64,000 nt of DNA, taken from contig CAVOJY010000003.1 in NCBI GenBank assembly GCA_963696405.1, positions 124,001 through 188,000 of the forward strand, written 5' to 3'. Shown piece after piece: positions 32,545 to 42,086 of this stretch (position 1 is the first letter of the stretch; the number at the start of each line of letters is the position of its first letter). The notes beneath the pieces were generated by a model. The model was given only the letters and a program-made list of their open reading frames with translations. It was not told where the DNA came from and did no database searches. The position numbers and the translations under genes are program-made. The stretch comes from CAVOJY01 sp963696405. GTDB lineage: Bacteria > Chloroflexota > Limnocylindria > Limnocylindrales > CSP1-4.

Positions 32545-35271
32545 ATGTTCGATGCCTACGGCGACTTCAAGCGCCAGCTCCCCGACGCCGACTCCCAGGA
32601 AACCCAGGACTGGATCGAGGCCCTCGACTCGGTCGTTCGATCCGCCGGCGCCGACCGCGCCCAGTTCATCCTCTACAGGCTGCTGAAACGGGCCCGCCAG
32701 CTCCAGATCGGGCTGCCGCAGCTCACCCAGACCCGCTACATCAACACCATCTCGCCCGAGCAGGAACCGCCGTTCCCGGGCGACGAGCGGATGGAGCAGC
32801 GCATCCGCCGGCTCGTCCGGTGGAACGCGGTGACCATGGTCCTGCGGGCGAACAACCTGACCCCGGGCATCGGCGGTCACCTCGCCACGTACGCCTCTGC
32901 CGCAACGCTCTACGAAGTCGGCTTCAACCACTTCTTCCGCGGCAAGGATGCCCCCGGCATGGGCGACCAGGTCTTCGTCCAGGGCCACGCCGCCCCGGGC
33001 ATCTACGCCCGGGCGTTCCTCGAGGGCCGCCTCACCGCCGACCAGCTCGACCACTTCCGCCGCGAGGTCGTCCCGGGCCAGGGCTTGAGCTCCTACCCGC
33101 ATCCCCGGCTCATGCCGGACTTCTGGGAGTTCCCGACCGTCTCCATGGGCCTCGGGCCCATCTCGGCGGTGTACCAGGCACGGTTCAACCGGTACCTCGA
33201 GCACCGGGGCATCAAGGACACCAGCGCGAACCACGTCTGGGCCTTCCTCGGCGACGGCGAGATGGACGAGCCCGAGGCCCTCGCCGCTCTCGGCCTCGCC
33301 GGGCGCGACGGCCTCGACAACCTCACGTTCGTCGTCAACTGCAACCTCCAGCGGCTCGACGGTCCCGTCCGGGGCAATGGAAAGATCATCCAGGAGTTGG
33401 AAGGACTCTTCCGCGGCGCCGGGTGGAACGTCATCAAGGTCGTCTGGGGTCGCGAATGGGACGAACTCCTCGCCCGCGACGTCGAGGGCGCCCTGGTCCA
33501 CCGCATGAACGAGACGCTGGACGGCGAGTTCCAGAAGTACTCCGTCGAGACGGGCGCCTACATCCGGGAGCACTTCTTCGGCACCGACCCGCGTCTGCGG
33601 GCGATGGTCGCCGACAAGACGGACGATGAGCTCCAGCGCCTCCGCCGCGGGGGCCACGACTACCGGAAGGTGTACGCGGCGTACGCCGCGGCGCTCGCGC
33701 ACAAGGGGGCGCCCACGGTCGTTCTCGCCAAGACCGTCAAGGGCTGGACCCTGGGCCCGGGGGTCGAGGCGCGCAACGTCACCCACCAGGCGAAGAAGCT
33801 GACCGAGGCCGAACTCAAGGTTTTCCGCGACCGGCTCGAGCTGCCGATCCCGGACGAGCAGCTCAAGGACGCGCCGTACTACCACCCCGGGCCGGAGTCG
33901 CCCGAGATCCGCTACCTGCTCGAGCGGCGCGAGGCCTTGGGCGGCCCGCTGCCGCGACGGGTCGTTGTCCCGAAGACGATCGAGGTGCCCGGCGACGCCG
34001 TCTTCGGTGAGTTCGCCGCGGGCTCGGGCGAGCAGTCGCTCTCCACGACCATGGCCTTCGCGCGGCTCATGCGCAACCTCCTCCGCGACCCGAAGCTGGG
34101 CCGGCGCGTCGTTCCCATCGTGCCGGACGAGGCCCGCACGTTCGGCATGGACCCCCTCTTCAAGGAGGTCGGCATCTACGCCGCCCACGGCCAGCTCTAC
34201 GACCCGGTTGACTCGAACCTGGTGCTTTCCTACCGCGAGGCGCGCGACGGGCAGGTGCTCGAGGAGGGGATCACCGAGGCAGGCGCCACGGCCTCCTTCC
34301 AGGCGGCCGCTACGAGCTACGCCACCCACGCCGAACCGATGCTGCCCTTCTACATCTTCTACTCGATGTTCGGGTTCCAGCGGACCGGCGACCAGTTCTG
34401 GGCGCTCGGCGACGTGCGGGCCCGCGGCTTCCTGATGGGAGCCACGGCTGGGCGCACGACCCTCCACGGCGAGGGGCTGCAGCACGACGACGGCCACAGC
34501 CACCTGCTGGCATCGATCTTCCCGTCGGTGCGCGCCTACGATCCGGCGTTCGCCTACGAAACGGCGGCCATCGTGCACGACGGGATCGAGCGGATGCTCG
34601 TCCGGGGCGAGGACGTCTTCTACTACATCACCCTCTACAACGAGAACTACCCGCAGGCGGCCATGCCGGACGGCGTGGGGGAGGGGATCGTCCGGGGCCT
34701 CTACCGCTTCCGGCCGGCGCCCCAGGACGTCGCCGCCGACGGGTCCCCTCCGGCGTTCGGCGCGACCGCGGACTTCCCACGGGTCATCCTCCTCGGGAGC
34801 GGGTCGATCCTCCAGCAGGTGCTGCGGGCGCAGGCCATCCTCGCCGAGCGGTTCGACGTGGCGGCGGACGCCTGGAGCGTCACCTCCTACCAGCAGCTTC
34901 GGAACGACGCGCTCGCGGTCGAGCGATGGAACCGGCTGCACCCCGGGGAGCCACCGCGCGTTCCGTACGTCACCGAGGCGCTCGCCGGGGCCGCCGACGT
35001 CAAGGTCGCCGCCACGGACCACGTCCGGGCCGTGCCCGACCAGGTGGCGCGGTGGGTGCCGGGGCGCTGGACCTCTCTCGGCACGGACGGGTTCGGCCGG
35101 AGCGACTCGCGGGAGGCCCTGCGGCGGCACTTCGAGGTGGACGCAGAGCACATCGTCGTCGCTGCCCTTTCGGGGCTGGCGGCGACCGGCGAGGTGGGCG
35201 CGGACGCGGTCGCACGTGCGATCGTGGAGCTGGGCCTCGATCCGGACGCGCCGGATCCACTTCCGGCCTGA
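32545..35271 (+). CDS. aceE: Pyruvate dehydrogenase E1 component, homodimeric type
   Basis: 908 residues, full length for AceE. Decarboxylates pyruvate on thiamine diphosphate and passes the acetyl group to E2 lipoyl domains. Motifs: GIGGHLATYASAATLYEVG, VWAFLGDGEMDEPEALAAL with VVNCNLQRLDGPVRGNGK (ThDP motif), RTFGMDPLFKEVGIYA, FYIFYSMFGFQRTGDQFWA, TTLHGEGLQHDDGHSHLLA. Start ATG lies 9 nt after TACGAT. E2 and E3 genes are not nearby, so they must lie elsewhere. Monocistronic or with the MFS gene 24 nt downstream. Confidence 0.96.
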   Translation: MFDAYGDFKRQLPDADSQETQDWIEALDSVVRSAGADRAQFILYRLLKRARQLQIGLPQLTQTRYINTISPEQEPPFPGDERMEQRIRRLVRWNAVTMVLRANNLTPGIGGHLATYASAATLYEVGFNHFFRGKDAPGMGDQVFVQGHAAPGIYARAFLEGRLTADQLDHFRREVVPGQGLSSYPHPRLMPDFWEFPTVSMGLGPISAVYQARFNRYLEHRGIKDTSANHVWAFLGDGEMDEPEALAALGLAGRDGLDNLTFVVNCNLQRLDGPVRGNGKIIQELEGLFRGAGWNVIKVVWGREWDELLARDVEGALVHRMNETLDGEFQKYSVETGAYIREHFFGTDPRLRAMVADKTDDELQRLRRGGHDYRKVYAAYAAALAHKGAPTVVLAKTVKGWTLGPGVEARNVTHQAKKLTEAELKVFRDRLELPIPDEQLKDAPYYHPGPESPEIRYLLERREALGGPLPRRVVVPKTIEVPGDAVFGEFAAGSGEQSLSTTMAFARLMRNLLRDPKLGRRVVPIVPDEARTFGMDPLFKEVGIYAAHGQLYDPVDSNLVLSYREARDGQVLEEGITEAGATASFQAAATSYATHAEPMLPFYIFYSMFGFQRTGDQFWALGDVRARGFLMGATAGRTTLHGEGLQHDDGHSHLLASIFPSVRAYDPAFAYETAAIVHDGIERMLVRGEDVFYYITLYNENYPQAAMPDGVGEGIVRGLYRFRPAPQDVAADGSPPAFGATADFPRVILLGSGSILQQVLRAQAILAERFDVAADAWSVTSYQQLRNDALAVERWNRLHPGEPPRVPYVTEALAGAADVKVAATDHVRAVPDQVARWVPGRWTSLGTDGFGRSDSREALRRHFEVDAEHIVVAALSGLAATGEVGADAVARAIVELGLDPDAPDPLPA

Positions 35272-35295
35272 GGCTCCGGCAAGGCGGCGGGCGGG

Positions 35296-36596
35296 GTGCT
35301 CCGGCTCTCGCTCGCGATTCTCCTCGCGCTCATTGGGTTCCACGCGTACGTCGCCACCCTCCCGCTCGCCCTCGTCGCGGCGGGCATGCCGGACGCGCTC
35401 ATCGGCGTGGTCATGGGCTCCGCGGCCTTCGTCCAGATCGCCGCGGCACTCGCCCTGGGCGGGTTCCTTGACCGTTTCGGCGGACGGAGCATCTACCTCC
35501 TCGGGTGCGCGTCCTTCGGCGCTGCGTCGCTGATGATTGCGACCGGGCTGGCGGCCCCGGACGGTCCGCTCGTCCCCCTCTTCGTCGTGCGGACGCTGCA
35601 GGGCATCGGGTTCGCCATGGTCCTCCCGTCGGCGTTGACCCTCGTGCCGTCGCTCGTGCGCCCGGAGCGCCTGGCGGTGGGCCTGTCGCTCGCGGGAAGC
35701 GCCGGGAACGTCGCGCTCGCAATCGCGCCGCCCGTTTCGCTGGCGATCATGGACGCGGCGTCGCTCCGGGCCGTTGCCCTTGTCACGCTGGTCTGCATCG
35801 GGGCGGGCGCCCTCGTCATGGTGCTGCCGGTCCGTGCCCCGGCCCGGTTGCGCGGGGCGCCAGGGCCCGCGGGGCCGGCGTCCAGCGTGCCGACGCCGCA
35901 GGGCCGACGTCCGCTGCGCCGACGCCCGCCGGGCCGGCGTCCGCCGTACCCGCGCCAGCCGACCCAAGGCCCGGACCTCCGCGGGCTCCACGGTCACGGG
36001 CATTCCGTCCCGCCTTCCGGCCGAGCTGGGTGGGGCCGCTCGCCATCTCGACCCTCTTCATCGTCCACTGGGGCGTCATCACCGGGTTCCTGCCCCAGCA
36101 CGTGGAGGGTACGGGCGCCTCCATCGCCCTCTTCTTCACCGTGGACGCCGTGGCGATCCTCGCGCTCAGGGTGCCCATGGGCTACCTCACCGACCACCTG
36201 GGGACGCGCCCGCTCATGGTTGCGGGCGCCGCGCTCACGATGGTCGGAGTCGTGGCGCTGCTTCCGCCGCCCACGACGGAACTCCTCGTCGCGGCGGCCC
36301 TGGGAACGGGAGTTGGCGGGGCTCTGATCCTGCCGCCCCTCACCGTCGAGCTCGCGCACCGCTCGAGCGCCCTCGACCGCGGCAGCGCCTTCGCCCTGTT
36401 CTCGGCCGCCTTCGCCGGCGGGATCGCCATCGGCTCGATCGGGGGCGCCCCGATCGTCGCAGTCCTGGGGTTCAATGCCGCCATCGTGGCGAGCATGGTC
36501 GCTTGCGCTGCGGCACTCGCCTGGTCCTGGCTACTCCCACCGGCCCCGGCTGCCGTCGCGGCCCGCTCCGGGGCGGCCGGCGCGGGTTCCGCCTGA
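35296..36596 (+). pseudogene. MFS transporter, frameshifted between its two halves
   Basis: Two halves of one major-facilitator protein lie in different frames. The first (from GTG 35296) has six helices with the signature GGFLDRFGGRSIYLLG and ends in an Ala/Pro linker. The second resumes with AFRPSWVGPLAISTLFIVHW and has the remaining helices with GYLTDHLGTRPLMVAG. A single-base indel in the GC-rich linker (about 35870-35960) would restore one ~430-residue protein. Either a sequence error or a recent inactivation. Substrate unknown; close linkage to aceE is not informative. Confidence 0.75.
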
Positions 36597-36701
36597 ACAT
36601 CGTCCGGGCGCGAACCCGCGCGCCGGAAGCCATCGCGTGCCGGACGCTCGCTGTGCCCGAAGTCGAGTCGTGCCGGTCCGAAACTAGGCGAGGGCAGGTA
36701 C

Positions 36702-36730
36702 TTGTGCATGCATCACCGTGATGCTAGCAT
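36702..36730 (+). promoter_or_regulatory. vapBC promoter with operator in the spacer
   Basis: TTGTGC (36702-36707), 17-bp spacer, TAGCAT (36725-36730). The spacer carries a perfect 15-bp palindrome GCATCACCGTGATGC (36710-36724), directly followed by the palindrome ATGCTAGCAT (36721-36730) across the -10. Transcription would start around the antitoxin ATG. This is a classic arrangement for VapB-VapC autorepression. Confidence 0.6.
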
Positions 36731-36738
36731 CGCGCATC

Positions 36739-36972
36739 ATGAAGCTACTGCGACGTACCACGGTCAGCGCCCCGCCCGCTGTCATCCAGACGCTCGAGGC
36801 CGAGGCGAAGCGGCGCGGTGTTCCTCTGGCTGCCCTCCTGCGCGAGGCGGTCGAGGAGAAGGCCAGCGTGTTGCGGTCGTCACGTCGACCGCGGGTGGGC
36901 GTGGCCCGCTCCAGGGACGGACGCAGCGCCGCGGAGGTTACCGCCGAGCCGGTGGCGGAGGACCCGCGCTGA
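36739..36972 (+). CDS. VapB-like antitoxin
   Basis: 77 residues from ATG 36739 (an ATG at 36718 lies inside the operator and is unlikely). The N-terminus MKLLRRTTVSAPPAVIQTLE followed by AKRRGVPLAALLREAVEE is a ribbon-helix-helix-type DNA-binding pattern; the Arg-rich, then acidic C-terminus would bind the toxin. Two nt separate it from the PIN gene. Predicted leaderless. Confidence 0.7.
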   Translation: MKLLRRTTVSAPPAVIQTLEAEAKRRGVPLAALLREAVEEKASVLRSSRRPRVGVARSRDGRSAAEVTAEPVAEDPR

Positions 36973-36974
36973 CA

Positions 36975-37388
36975 ATGGCCCTCATCTGCGACACAGGTCC
37001 GCTGCTCGCCGCCCTCGACGCCGCGGACCCGGACCACGCACGCTGTGCCCGGCTCCTCACCACAACCCACGAAGACCTGGTGGTCCCAGCCCTCGTTCTC
37101 GCTGAGCTGGACTACTGGTGCGCCCGCCGCCTGTCTGCTGACGCGTGGCTGATCTTCCTCGACGACGTGCTCGCCGGCGCGTACCGTCTGGAGCCGCCCA
37201 CCATCGGCGATCTCGCCCGCAGCCGCGAGATCCAGGCACGGTACGCGGATCTCGCGCTCGGCATAGTGGACTCCTCCATCGTCGCCCTTGCCGAGCGTCT
37301 CGGCGAGGCGAAGATCGCCACGCTCGACCAGCGGCACTTCCGAGCCGTCCGTCCGGCTCACATCGGGGCGCTCGAGCTTCTGCCCTGA
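36975..37388 (+). CDS. VapC-like PIN-domain toxin
   Basis: 137 residues. Acidic PIN residues appear in ICDTGPLLAALD, LAELDYWCARRL, LGIVDSSIVALAERLG and IATLDQRHF. Predicted Mg-dependent RNase held by the preceding antitoxin. Second PIN-type toxin-antitoxin module in the window, from a different subgroup than the one at 11.5 kb. ATG start fixed by the neighbouring antitoxin stop. Confidence 0.82.
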   Translation: MALICDTGPLLAALDAADPDHARCARLLTTTHEDLVVPALVLAELDYWCARRLSADAWLIFLDDVLAGAYRLEPPTIGDLARSREIQARYADLALGIVDSSIVALAERLGEAKIATLDQRHFRAVRPAHIGALELLP

Positions 37389-37424
37389 CCTATCGGCGGA
37401 TCGGTGCCGTCGATGGTGTGCGCG

Positions 37425-38520
37425 CTATTGGCTCCGGTAGCGGGACGAGAAGTACCGCCGAGGGTTCTCGACCAGGATGGTGTGGATCTGCTCGTCAGTG
37501 ACGCCGTACTCGCGCAGTCGCGGGACGAAGTACCGGAGGATGTGGCTGTAGCCGGTACCACCGAACGCCGTGAGCATGATCTTCAGGTGGACGTCGTGGG
37601 AGATGAGGACCTGGTTGAGGAACCCGGCGTCGATCAGGCGCTTGACGTCGACGGCCAGCTCGTGGTCGCAGGGCCCGCTGCCGCGAAACCCCCAGTTGAA
37701 CTCGCAGCTCACCCCGTCGTAGCCCAGGAAGGCGCCCCGGGACGCGATCTCCAGCTGCGAGTCGAAGTCGCTCGGGCGGATATAGACGTGCTCCATGATG
37801 GTGTGCCGGATGTCGGCGCCCTCCTCCTCCACGATGTCGAGGATGCGCCGGCGGTAGTCGTGGGACTTCACCGTTCCGCCCGGGGTGTGGATGGTGAGGG
37901 GCACCTGCGTCCGGGCGGACGCGCGGCAGGCGCCCCGCAGGTTCTTCTCCTCCTGCTGCGGTGAAGTCCACGTCGATGCCGATCTCGCCGATGGATCCCG
38001 CGCGGATGCCGGTCCCGGGCACGCCCTCCACGAGGTCCCGCACGATCTCGTCGGCGATGTCGTCGATGGACATCGAGCGCAACCTGGGCGGGTGCGAGAG
38101 CTCGATGTAGTAGCCCGCGACTGGCGACGATGTGGACACCGGTCCGGCGGCTGATCTGCTGGAGACCCGACCACGTCGCGCCCGAAGCCCTCGAGGGTCA
38201 CCTCGACGATGGACCGGCCGCCATAGTGGGCGAACTGCGCGACCTCGGAGGTCAGCAGGTCGACGTCCGTCAGGCGCTGGTTGTCACGGTTGGACTGCGG
38301 AAGCGCTTGCACCTCACCCAGGATCTCGATGGTCAGGGGGTGATGGAAGAGGTGCTTCCGCGAGGCCTCCTCCGGCTCGGGGCCGTTGCAGCCGACGTCC
38401 GACAGGATGTGCTCATGGGTGAGGGTCAGGCCCAGGTCCTCGACCGGGATGGGGCCCAGCACGGTCATCACCTGGCCGCTGTGGACGCCGATGCCGGGGA
38501 TAGATCGGTTGGGGGCTCAT
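37425..38520 (-). pseudogene. Phosphotriesterase-family (PTE-homology) lactonase/hydrolase, several frameshifts
   Basis: An amidohydrolase-fold protein in pieces: TVLGPIPVEDLGLTLTHEHI (first metal HxH), VEVTLEGFGRDVVG, YYIELSHPPRLRSMSIDDIA, GSIGEIGIDVDF, EEKNLRGACRASARTQVPL, TIMEHVYIRPSDFDSQLEI and QVLISHDVHLKIML (metal Asp). Joining needs single-base changes near 38496-38499 (C-run), 38163-38168, 38117-38122 and 37958-37963. The first would let the ATG at 38520 start MSPQPIYP. COG1735 relatives often hydrolyse sugar lactones, which fits the sugar-uptake neighbours; a true phosphotriesterase is less likely. Last gene of the minus-strand sugar operon. Confidence 0.75.
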
Positions 38521-38605
38521 GGCTTCCTCCAAGCTTCCGGCTGGGCGCCGGACGGCCCGCACGGGATGACCGGGGCGAGGTAAGTCGACGTCTCCCGAAG
38601 ATCCG

Positions 38606-39391
38606 TCATAGCGATGTCATTCCTCCGTCCACCGTGAAGTAGGCACCGCAGGCATACGATGCCTCGTCGCTGCAGAGCCAGAGGTTCATGGCCGCCACCT
38701 CCTCAGGGCGTCCGGCGCGGCGCTGCGGGATGCCGGCGGAGATGCGGTCGAGCCAAGCCGGGTCCTCGAAGACGCCGGCCGTGAGAGGCGTGTCGATGAA
38801 GCCGGGGATGACGCAGTTCACCCGGATCCCGTCGCGGGCGAACTCGTTCGCCATGACCCGGGCAAGGCCGTGACAGCCAGCCTTGCTGGCGCTGTAGGCC
38901 GTCTGGCCCAGCGCGAAGCCGTACATCCCCGTCGGTGATCCGGTCACCACCAGGGACCCGCCGCCGGTCCGGAGCATGGCCCGCACGGCGTGCTTCGAGG
39001 TGAGGAACATGCCCGTCAGGTTGATCGAGATGACCTCGTTCCAAACCGCGAGTTCAAGGCGGTCCACGCGCGCGTCACCGCTGTCAAACGGCTCGATCCC
39101 TGCCACCGCGACGCAGGCGTCGAGGCCACCCCACGCGGCGACCACCGCGGCCACCGCGGCCTCGACCTGGGGCTCCTGCGAGACGTCACAGGGGAGGACG
39201 AGGGCGCCGCCGCCTCCTGCCGTGATCCGCGCCGCCACGTCGTCGAGGGGCTTCCTCCGCCGACCGATCAGCCCCACCCGCGCCCCTTCCCGGGCAAAGA
39301 GGACCGCGGTCGCCTCGCCGATGCCCGAGCCAGCGCCGGTGATGATCGCTCGCTTGCCCGCGAGGCGGTTGTGCCCGACTGCCTGGATCAC
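38606..39391 (-). CDS. Short-chain dehydrogenase/reductase (SDR)
   Basis: 261 residues, classical SDR. Cofactor loop ITGAGSGIGEATAVLFARE, with GRRRK after strand 2 suggesting NADP preference. Catalytic Ser and Tyr/Lys in VVTGSPTGMYG and TAYSASKAGCHGLARVMA; C-terminus DEASYACGAYFTVDGGMTSL is typical. Likely oxidises a sugar or sugar acid imported by the adjacent transporter, feeding the lactonase-like enzyme; this is inference from operon order. Intact, unlike its downstream neighbour. Confidence 0.88.
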   Translation of the reverse strand: MIQAVGHNRLAGKRAIITGAGSGIGEATAVLFAREGARVGLIGRRRKPLDDVAARITAGGGGALVLPCDVSQEPQVEAAVAAVVAAWGGLDACVAVAGIEPFDSGDARVDRLELAVWNEVISINLTGMFLTSKHAVRAMLRTGGGSLVVTGSPTGMYGFALGQTAYSASKAGCHGLARVMANEFARDGIRVNCVIPGFIDTPLTAGVFEDPAWLDRISAGIPQRRAGRPEEVAAMNLWLCSDEASYACGAYFTVDGGMTSL

Positions 39392-39474
39392 CAGCGCCTC
39401 ACTGGTCAGGCAACGTGCGGGGGACGTTCACGGCCCGCATGGACTGGCCCACGCCAAGAGTGCACGGTCGATTA

Positions 39475-40512
39475 TCACCGTCCCTTGACCCGCAACTCCG
39501 CCTTCTGCGTCGCGAGGTCGAGCCCGGCGGCGACGACGAGGGCAAGGCCCTGGATGATGCCGGCGCCCGCTGCGGGAACGTTCATGAGTGTCAGCCCGTT
39601 CTGCAGAACCGCGAGGAAGAGCACGCCCAGGACAACGCCACGGATCGTTCCTCGGCCGCCGTTGAAGGACACGCCTCCGAGCAGCACTGCCGTCAGGATC
39701 GAGAGTTCGTTTCCGACGCCGAGCGAGCCGGCCGGTGCGCTGTTCAGCAGCGAGGCGTACATCGCGCCCGCGAACCCGGCCATCGCAGCCGTCGCAACGT
39801 ACCCAATGAGAATGGTGCGCTTGACGCTGATGCCTGAGAGGAACGCCGCCTCTTCATTCACGCCGATCGCGAGCACGTGCCGCCCGGCGGCCGAGAGCGC
39901 GAGAACGAACGCCCCGATGGCGACCACCACAGCCGCCCCGATGACCAGGTACGGGATACCGAAGACGCCGGTGTACGCGATCTGGACAAAGTCCTGGGGG
40001 AAACCGAAGACCGGGAACGGTGCCAGCCACATCGCGAAGCCGCGGATGGCAGTAAGGGTGCCGAGCGTCACGATGATCGGTGACAGCCCCACACGGGTCA
40101 CGAGGGTGCCGTTCAGGACGCCTACGAGGGCCCCGGTGCCAAGCGCACCGAGAGGCACCGCCAGCAACGGGGACAGGCCCCAGTCTCGCATCAGGAGGCC
40201 GAGAATGACCGCGGACAGGGCGATCGTCGAACCGACAGACAGGTCGACGTGCCCCATGATGAGCAGGAACGCCATCGGAATGGCCACGACCATGATGGGC
40301 GCGCTCAGGCGAAGGATGTCGCTGAAGTTGGGAAGAGTCAGGAAGTTCGGGGCCCCGAGGGCCACGAACAAGAGGATGAGAAGCACGAACCCAACGGGCA
40401 GGGCGTTCCGCATGACGAGGTAGAGCGCGCTTCTCCCAGCCGTCATCCGCGCGGTCGGCGGACCCGGTTCGGCGGAGTGAGGCGCTTCCGTGCTGACGAC
40501 TTCCTGTACCAC
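39475..40512 (-). CDS. Ribose/monosaccharide ABC transporter permease (RbsC-like)
   Basis: 345 residues, about ten membrane helices. IMGHVDLSVGSTIALSAVILG and NEEAAFLSGISVKRTILIGY and AVLLGGVSFNGGRGTIRGVV are the hallmarks of RbsC/AraH-type permeases. GTG at 40512 is preceded by AGGAG at 8 nt, whereas the longer frame would cover the ATPase end. It follows the ATPase by 11 nt. Confidence 0.92.
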   Translation of the reverse strand: MVQEVVSTEAPHSAEPGPPTARMTAGRSALYLVMRNALPVGFVLLILLFVALGAPNFLTLPNFSDILRLSAPIMVVAIPMAFLLIMGHVDLSVGSTIALSAVILGLLMRDWGLSPLLAVPLGALGTGALVGVLNGTLVTRVGLSPIIVTLGTLTAIRGFAMWLAPFPVFGFPQDFVQIAYTGVFGIPYLVIGAAVVVAIGAFVLALSAAGRHVLAIGVNEEAAFLSGISVKRTILIGYVATAAMAGFAGAMYASLLNSAPAGSLGVGNELSILTAVLLGGVSFNGGRGTIRGVVLGVLFLAVLQNGLTLMNVPAAGAGIIQGLALVVAAGLDLATQKAELRVKGR

Positions 40513-40523
40513 GTGTTTCGCTC

Positions 40524-42053
40524 CTAGGCGGTGGACGGGGACGGGACAGCGCTCGACGTGATCTCGGCCCCGTGTGCAATGGCAAGGATCCGCTGCTCGG
40601 TGCACGCTTCCCGTGCAAGCTCGGCAACGATCTGACCGCGTCGGAGGACGAGGACGCGATCCGAGAGCGCCAGCGTCTCTTCGGGGTCAGACGACGTGAA
40701 CAGGATCGCCTTTCCCTCATCGCGGGCGAGGTGTCGAATAAGCTCATACAGGTCGCGGCGCGCCCCGACATCGATGCCCTGCGTTGGCTCGTCGAGCAGC
40801 AGCACATCGACGTGCTCAAGTGCCGCCAGCCAGCGTCCGACCGCGAGCTTCTGCTGGTTGCCCCCGGACAGCGCCCAGGCAAGCACCCGCGGATCGTCCG
40901 GCTGGAGACGAATGCCCTTCGCCGTGTCGCGGAAGACCCGACGCTCCGTCTCCCCACGCCGGGTGAGCCAGCGACTGAGCCGCCCGAAATGGGGGAGCAG
41001 CATGTTGTCGATCGATGACAGCTTGTCGAAGATGCTCTGGCGGATACGATCTCCGGCTACCAGGACAATCCCTGCTCGCAGGGCTGCTCGCGGCGACGTC
41101 GCCTTGAACGGACGGCCACGCACGCGAAGTTGGCCGCTCCCGACGCGGCGGCTCCCGTAGATCCCTTCGACGAGCTCGGTACGCCCGGACCCGAGCAACC
41201 CGAACACGGAGAGGATTTCGCCCTTGCGCAATGAGAGGCTGACGGGACCGATACCGTCCACGGTGACCTGCTCGAGATCGAGGACGACGGTACCCTCATC
41301 TGCCACAAGCCGGCGGGAACCAGTCTCCTGTATAGCAGTCGAAGCCGGTGAGATCGCAGCGATGACTTGGGCGGGGTTGACCCGCGAGACCTCATCGGCG
41401 AGCACGACGTGCCCGTCCCGGAGCACGGTGACACGGTCGGCGATGGCGAATACCTCGCCGATGATGTGGGTCACGTAGAGGATCGCGAGTCCGGCATCGC
41501 GAAGACCACGCAGGTACCGGCCGAGCTGCGTCGATTCCTGCTCGCCGAGGGCCGCCGTCGGCTCGTCGAGGACGAGCAGCTTGGGCTCACGGTGGAGCGC
41601 CTTGGCGATTTCGACGAGCTGGCGGTCACCAACGCTGAGCCGACTGACCAGGATCCGCGGGCCGATCGGGCGCCCGAACTGATCGAGGAGTCGCTCCGTC
41701 TCCGCCTCCTGCGCACGGTGGTCGATTTGCGCGCCGACGCGCCGCTCGTCGCCGAGGAACACGTTGTCAGCGACGCTGAGATTCGGCACGAGGCTGAAGT
41801 TCTGGTAGATGACGGATGTGCCTGCCGTGATCGCCTCTCGGGGAGTGAACGCGCGATGCTCCACGCCCCCGACCTCCATCGTCCCTGTATCGGGGACGAT
41901 GGCGCCGCTCAGGCAACGGATCAAGGTGGATTTGCCGGAACCGTTGGGCCCAAGTAGGGCGTGGATCTGGCCGGCCTCGACCTCCAGGTCCACGCCCTCG
42001 AGGACGCGCTTCGCGCCGTAGGCCTTGCTGAGGCCGCGTACAACGAGCGCCAT
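40524..42053 (-). CDS. Sugar ABC transporter ATP-binding protein, double NBD (RbsA-like)
   Basis: 509 residues with two nucleotide-binding domains. First: Walker A LLGPNGSGKSTLIRCLSG, LSVGDRQLVEIAKAL, LLVLDEPTAALGEQE. Second: degenerate Walker A FGLLGSGRTELVEGIYG without the lysine, but normal signature LSGGNQQKLAVGRWLAAL and VLLLDEPTQGIDVGAR; this asymmetry is normal for the RbsA/MglA family. Energises monosaccharide uptake with the adjacent permease and binding protein. Confidence 0.93.
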   Translation of the reverse strand: MALVVRGLSKAYGAKRVLEGVDLEVEAGQIHALLGPNGSGKSTLIRCLSGAIVPDTGTMEVGGVEHRAFTPREAITAGTSVIYQNFSLVPNLSVADNVFLGDERRVGAQIDHRAQEAETERLLDQFGRPIGPRILVSRLSVGDRQLVEIAKALHREPKLLVLDEPTAALGEQESTQLGRYLRGLRDAGLAILYVTHIIGEVFAIADRVTVLRDGHVVLADEVSRVNPAQVIAAISPASTAIQETGSRRLVADEGTVVLDLEQVTVDGIGPVSLSLRKGEILSVFGLLGSGRTELVEGIYGSRRVGSGQLRVRGRPFKATSPRAALRAGIVLVAGDRIRQSIFDKLSSIDNMLLPHFGRLSRWLTRRGETERRVFRDTAKGIRLQPDDPRVLAWALSGGNQQKLAVGRWLAALEHVDVLLLDEPTQGIDVGARRDLYELIRHLARDEGKAILFTSSDPEETLALSDRVLVLRRGQIVAELAREACTEQRILAIAHGAEITSSAVPSPSTA

Positions 42054-42086
42054 TCTGGATCTGTCTGTGAGCTACAGAAGCCCGGT

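Noticed and set aside
35870..35960. Programmed ribosomal frameshift in the MFS gene
   Set aside because: No slippery heptamer or downstream structure is evident and neighbouring genes have many similar indels, so error or decay is simpler.
32506..36003. A 1165-codon open frame on the minus strand opposite aceE
   Set aside because: It is an antisense frame kept open by GC-rich codon bias. It shows no domain, while the plus strand encodes a full AceE with all motifs.
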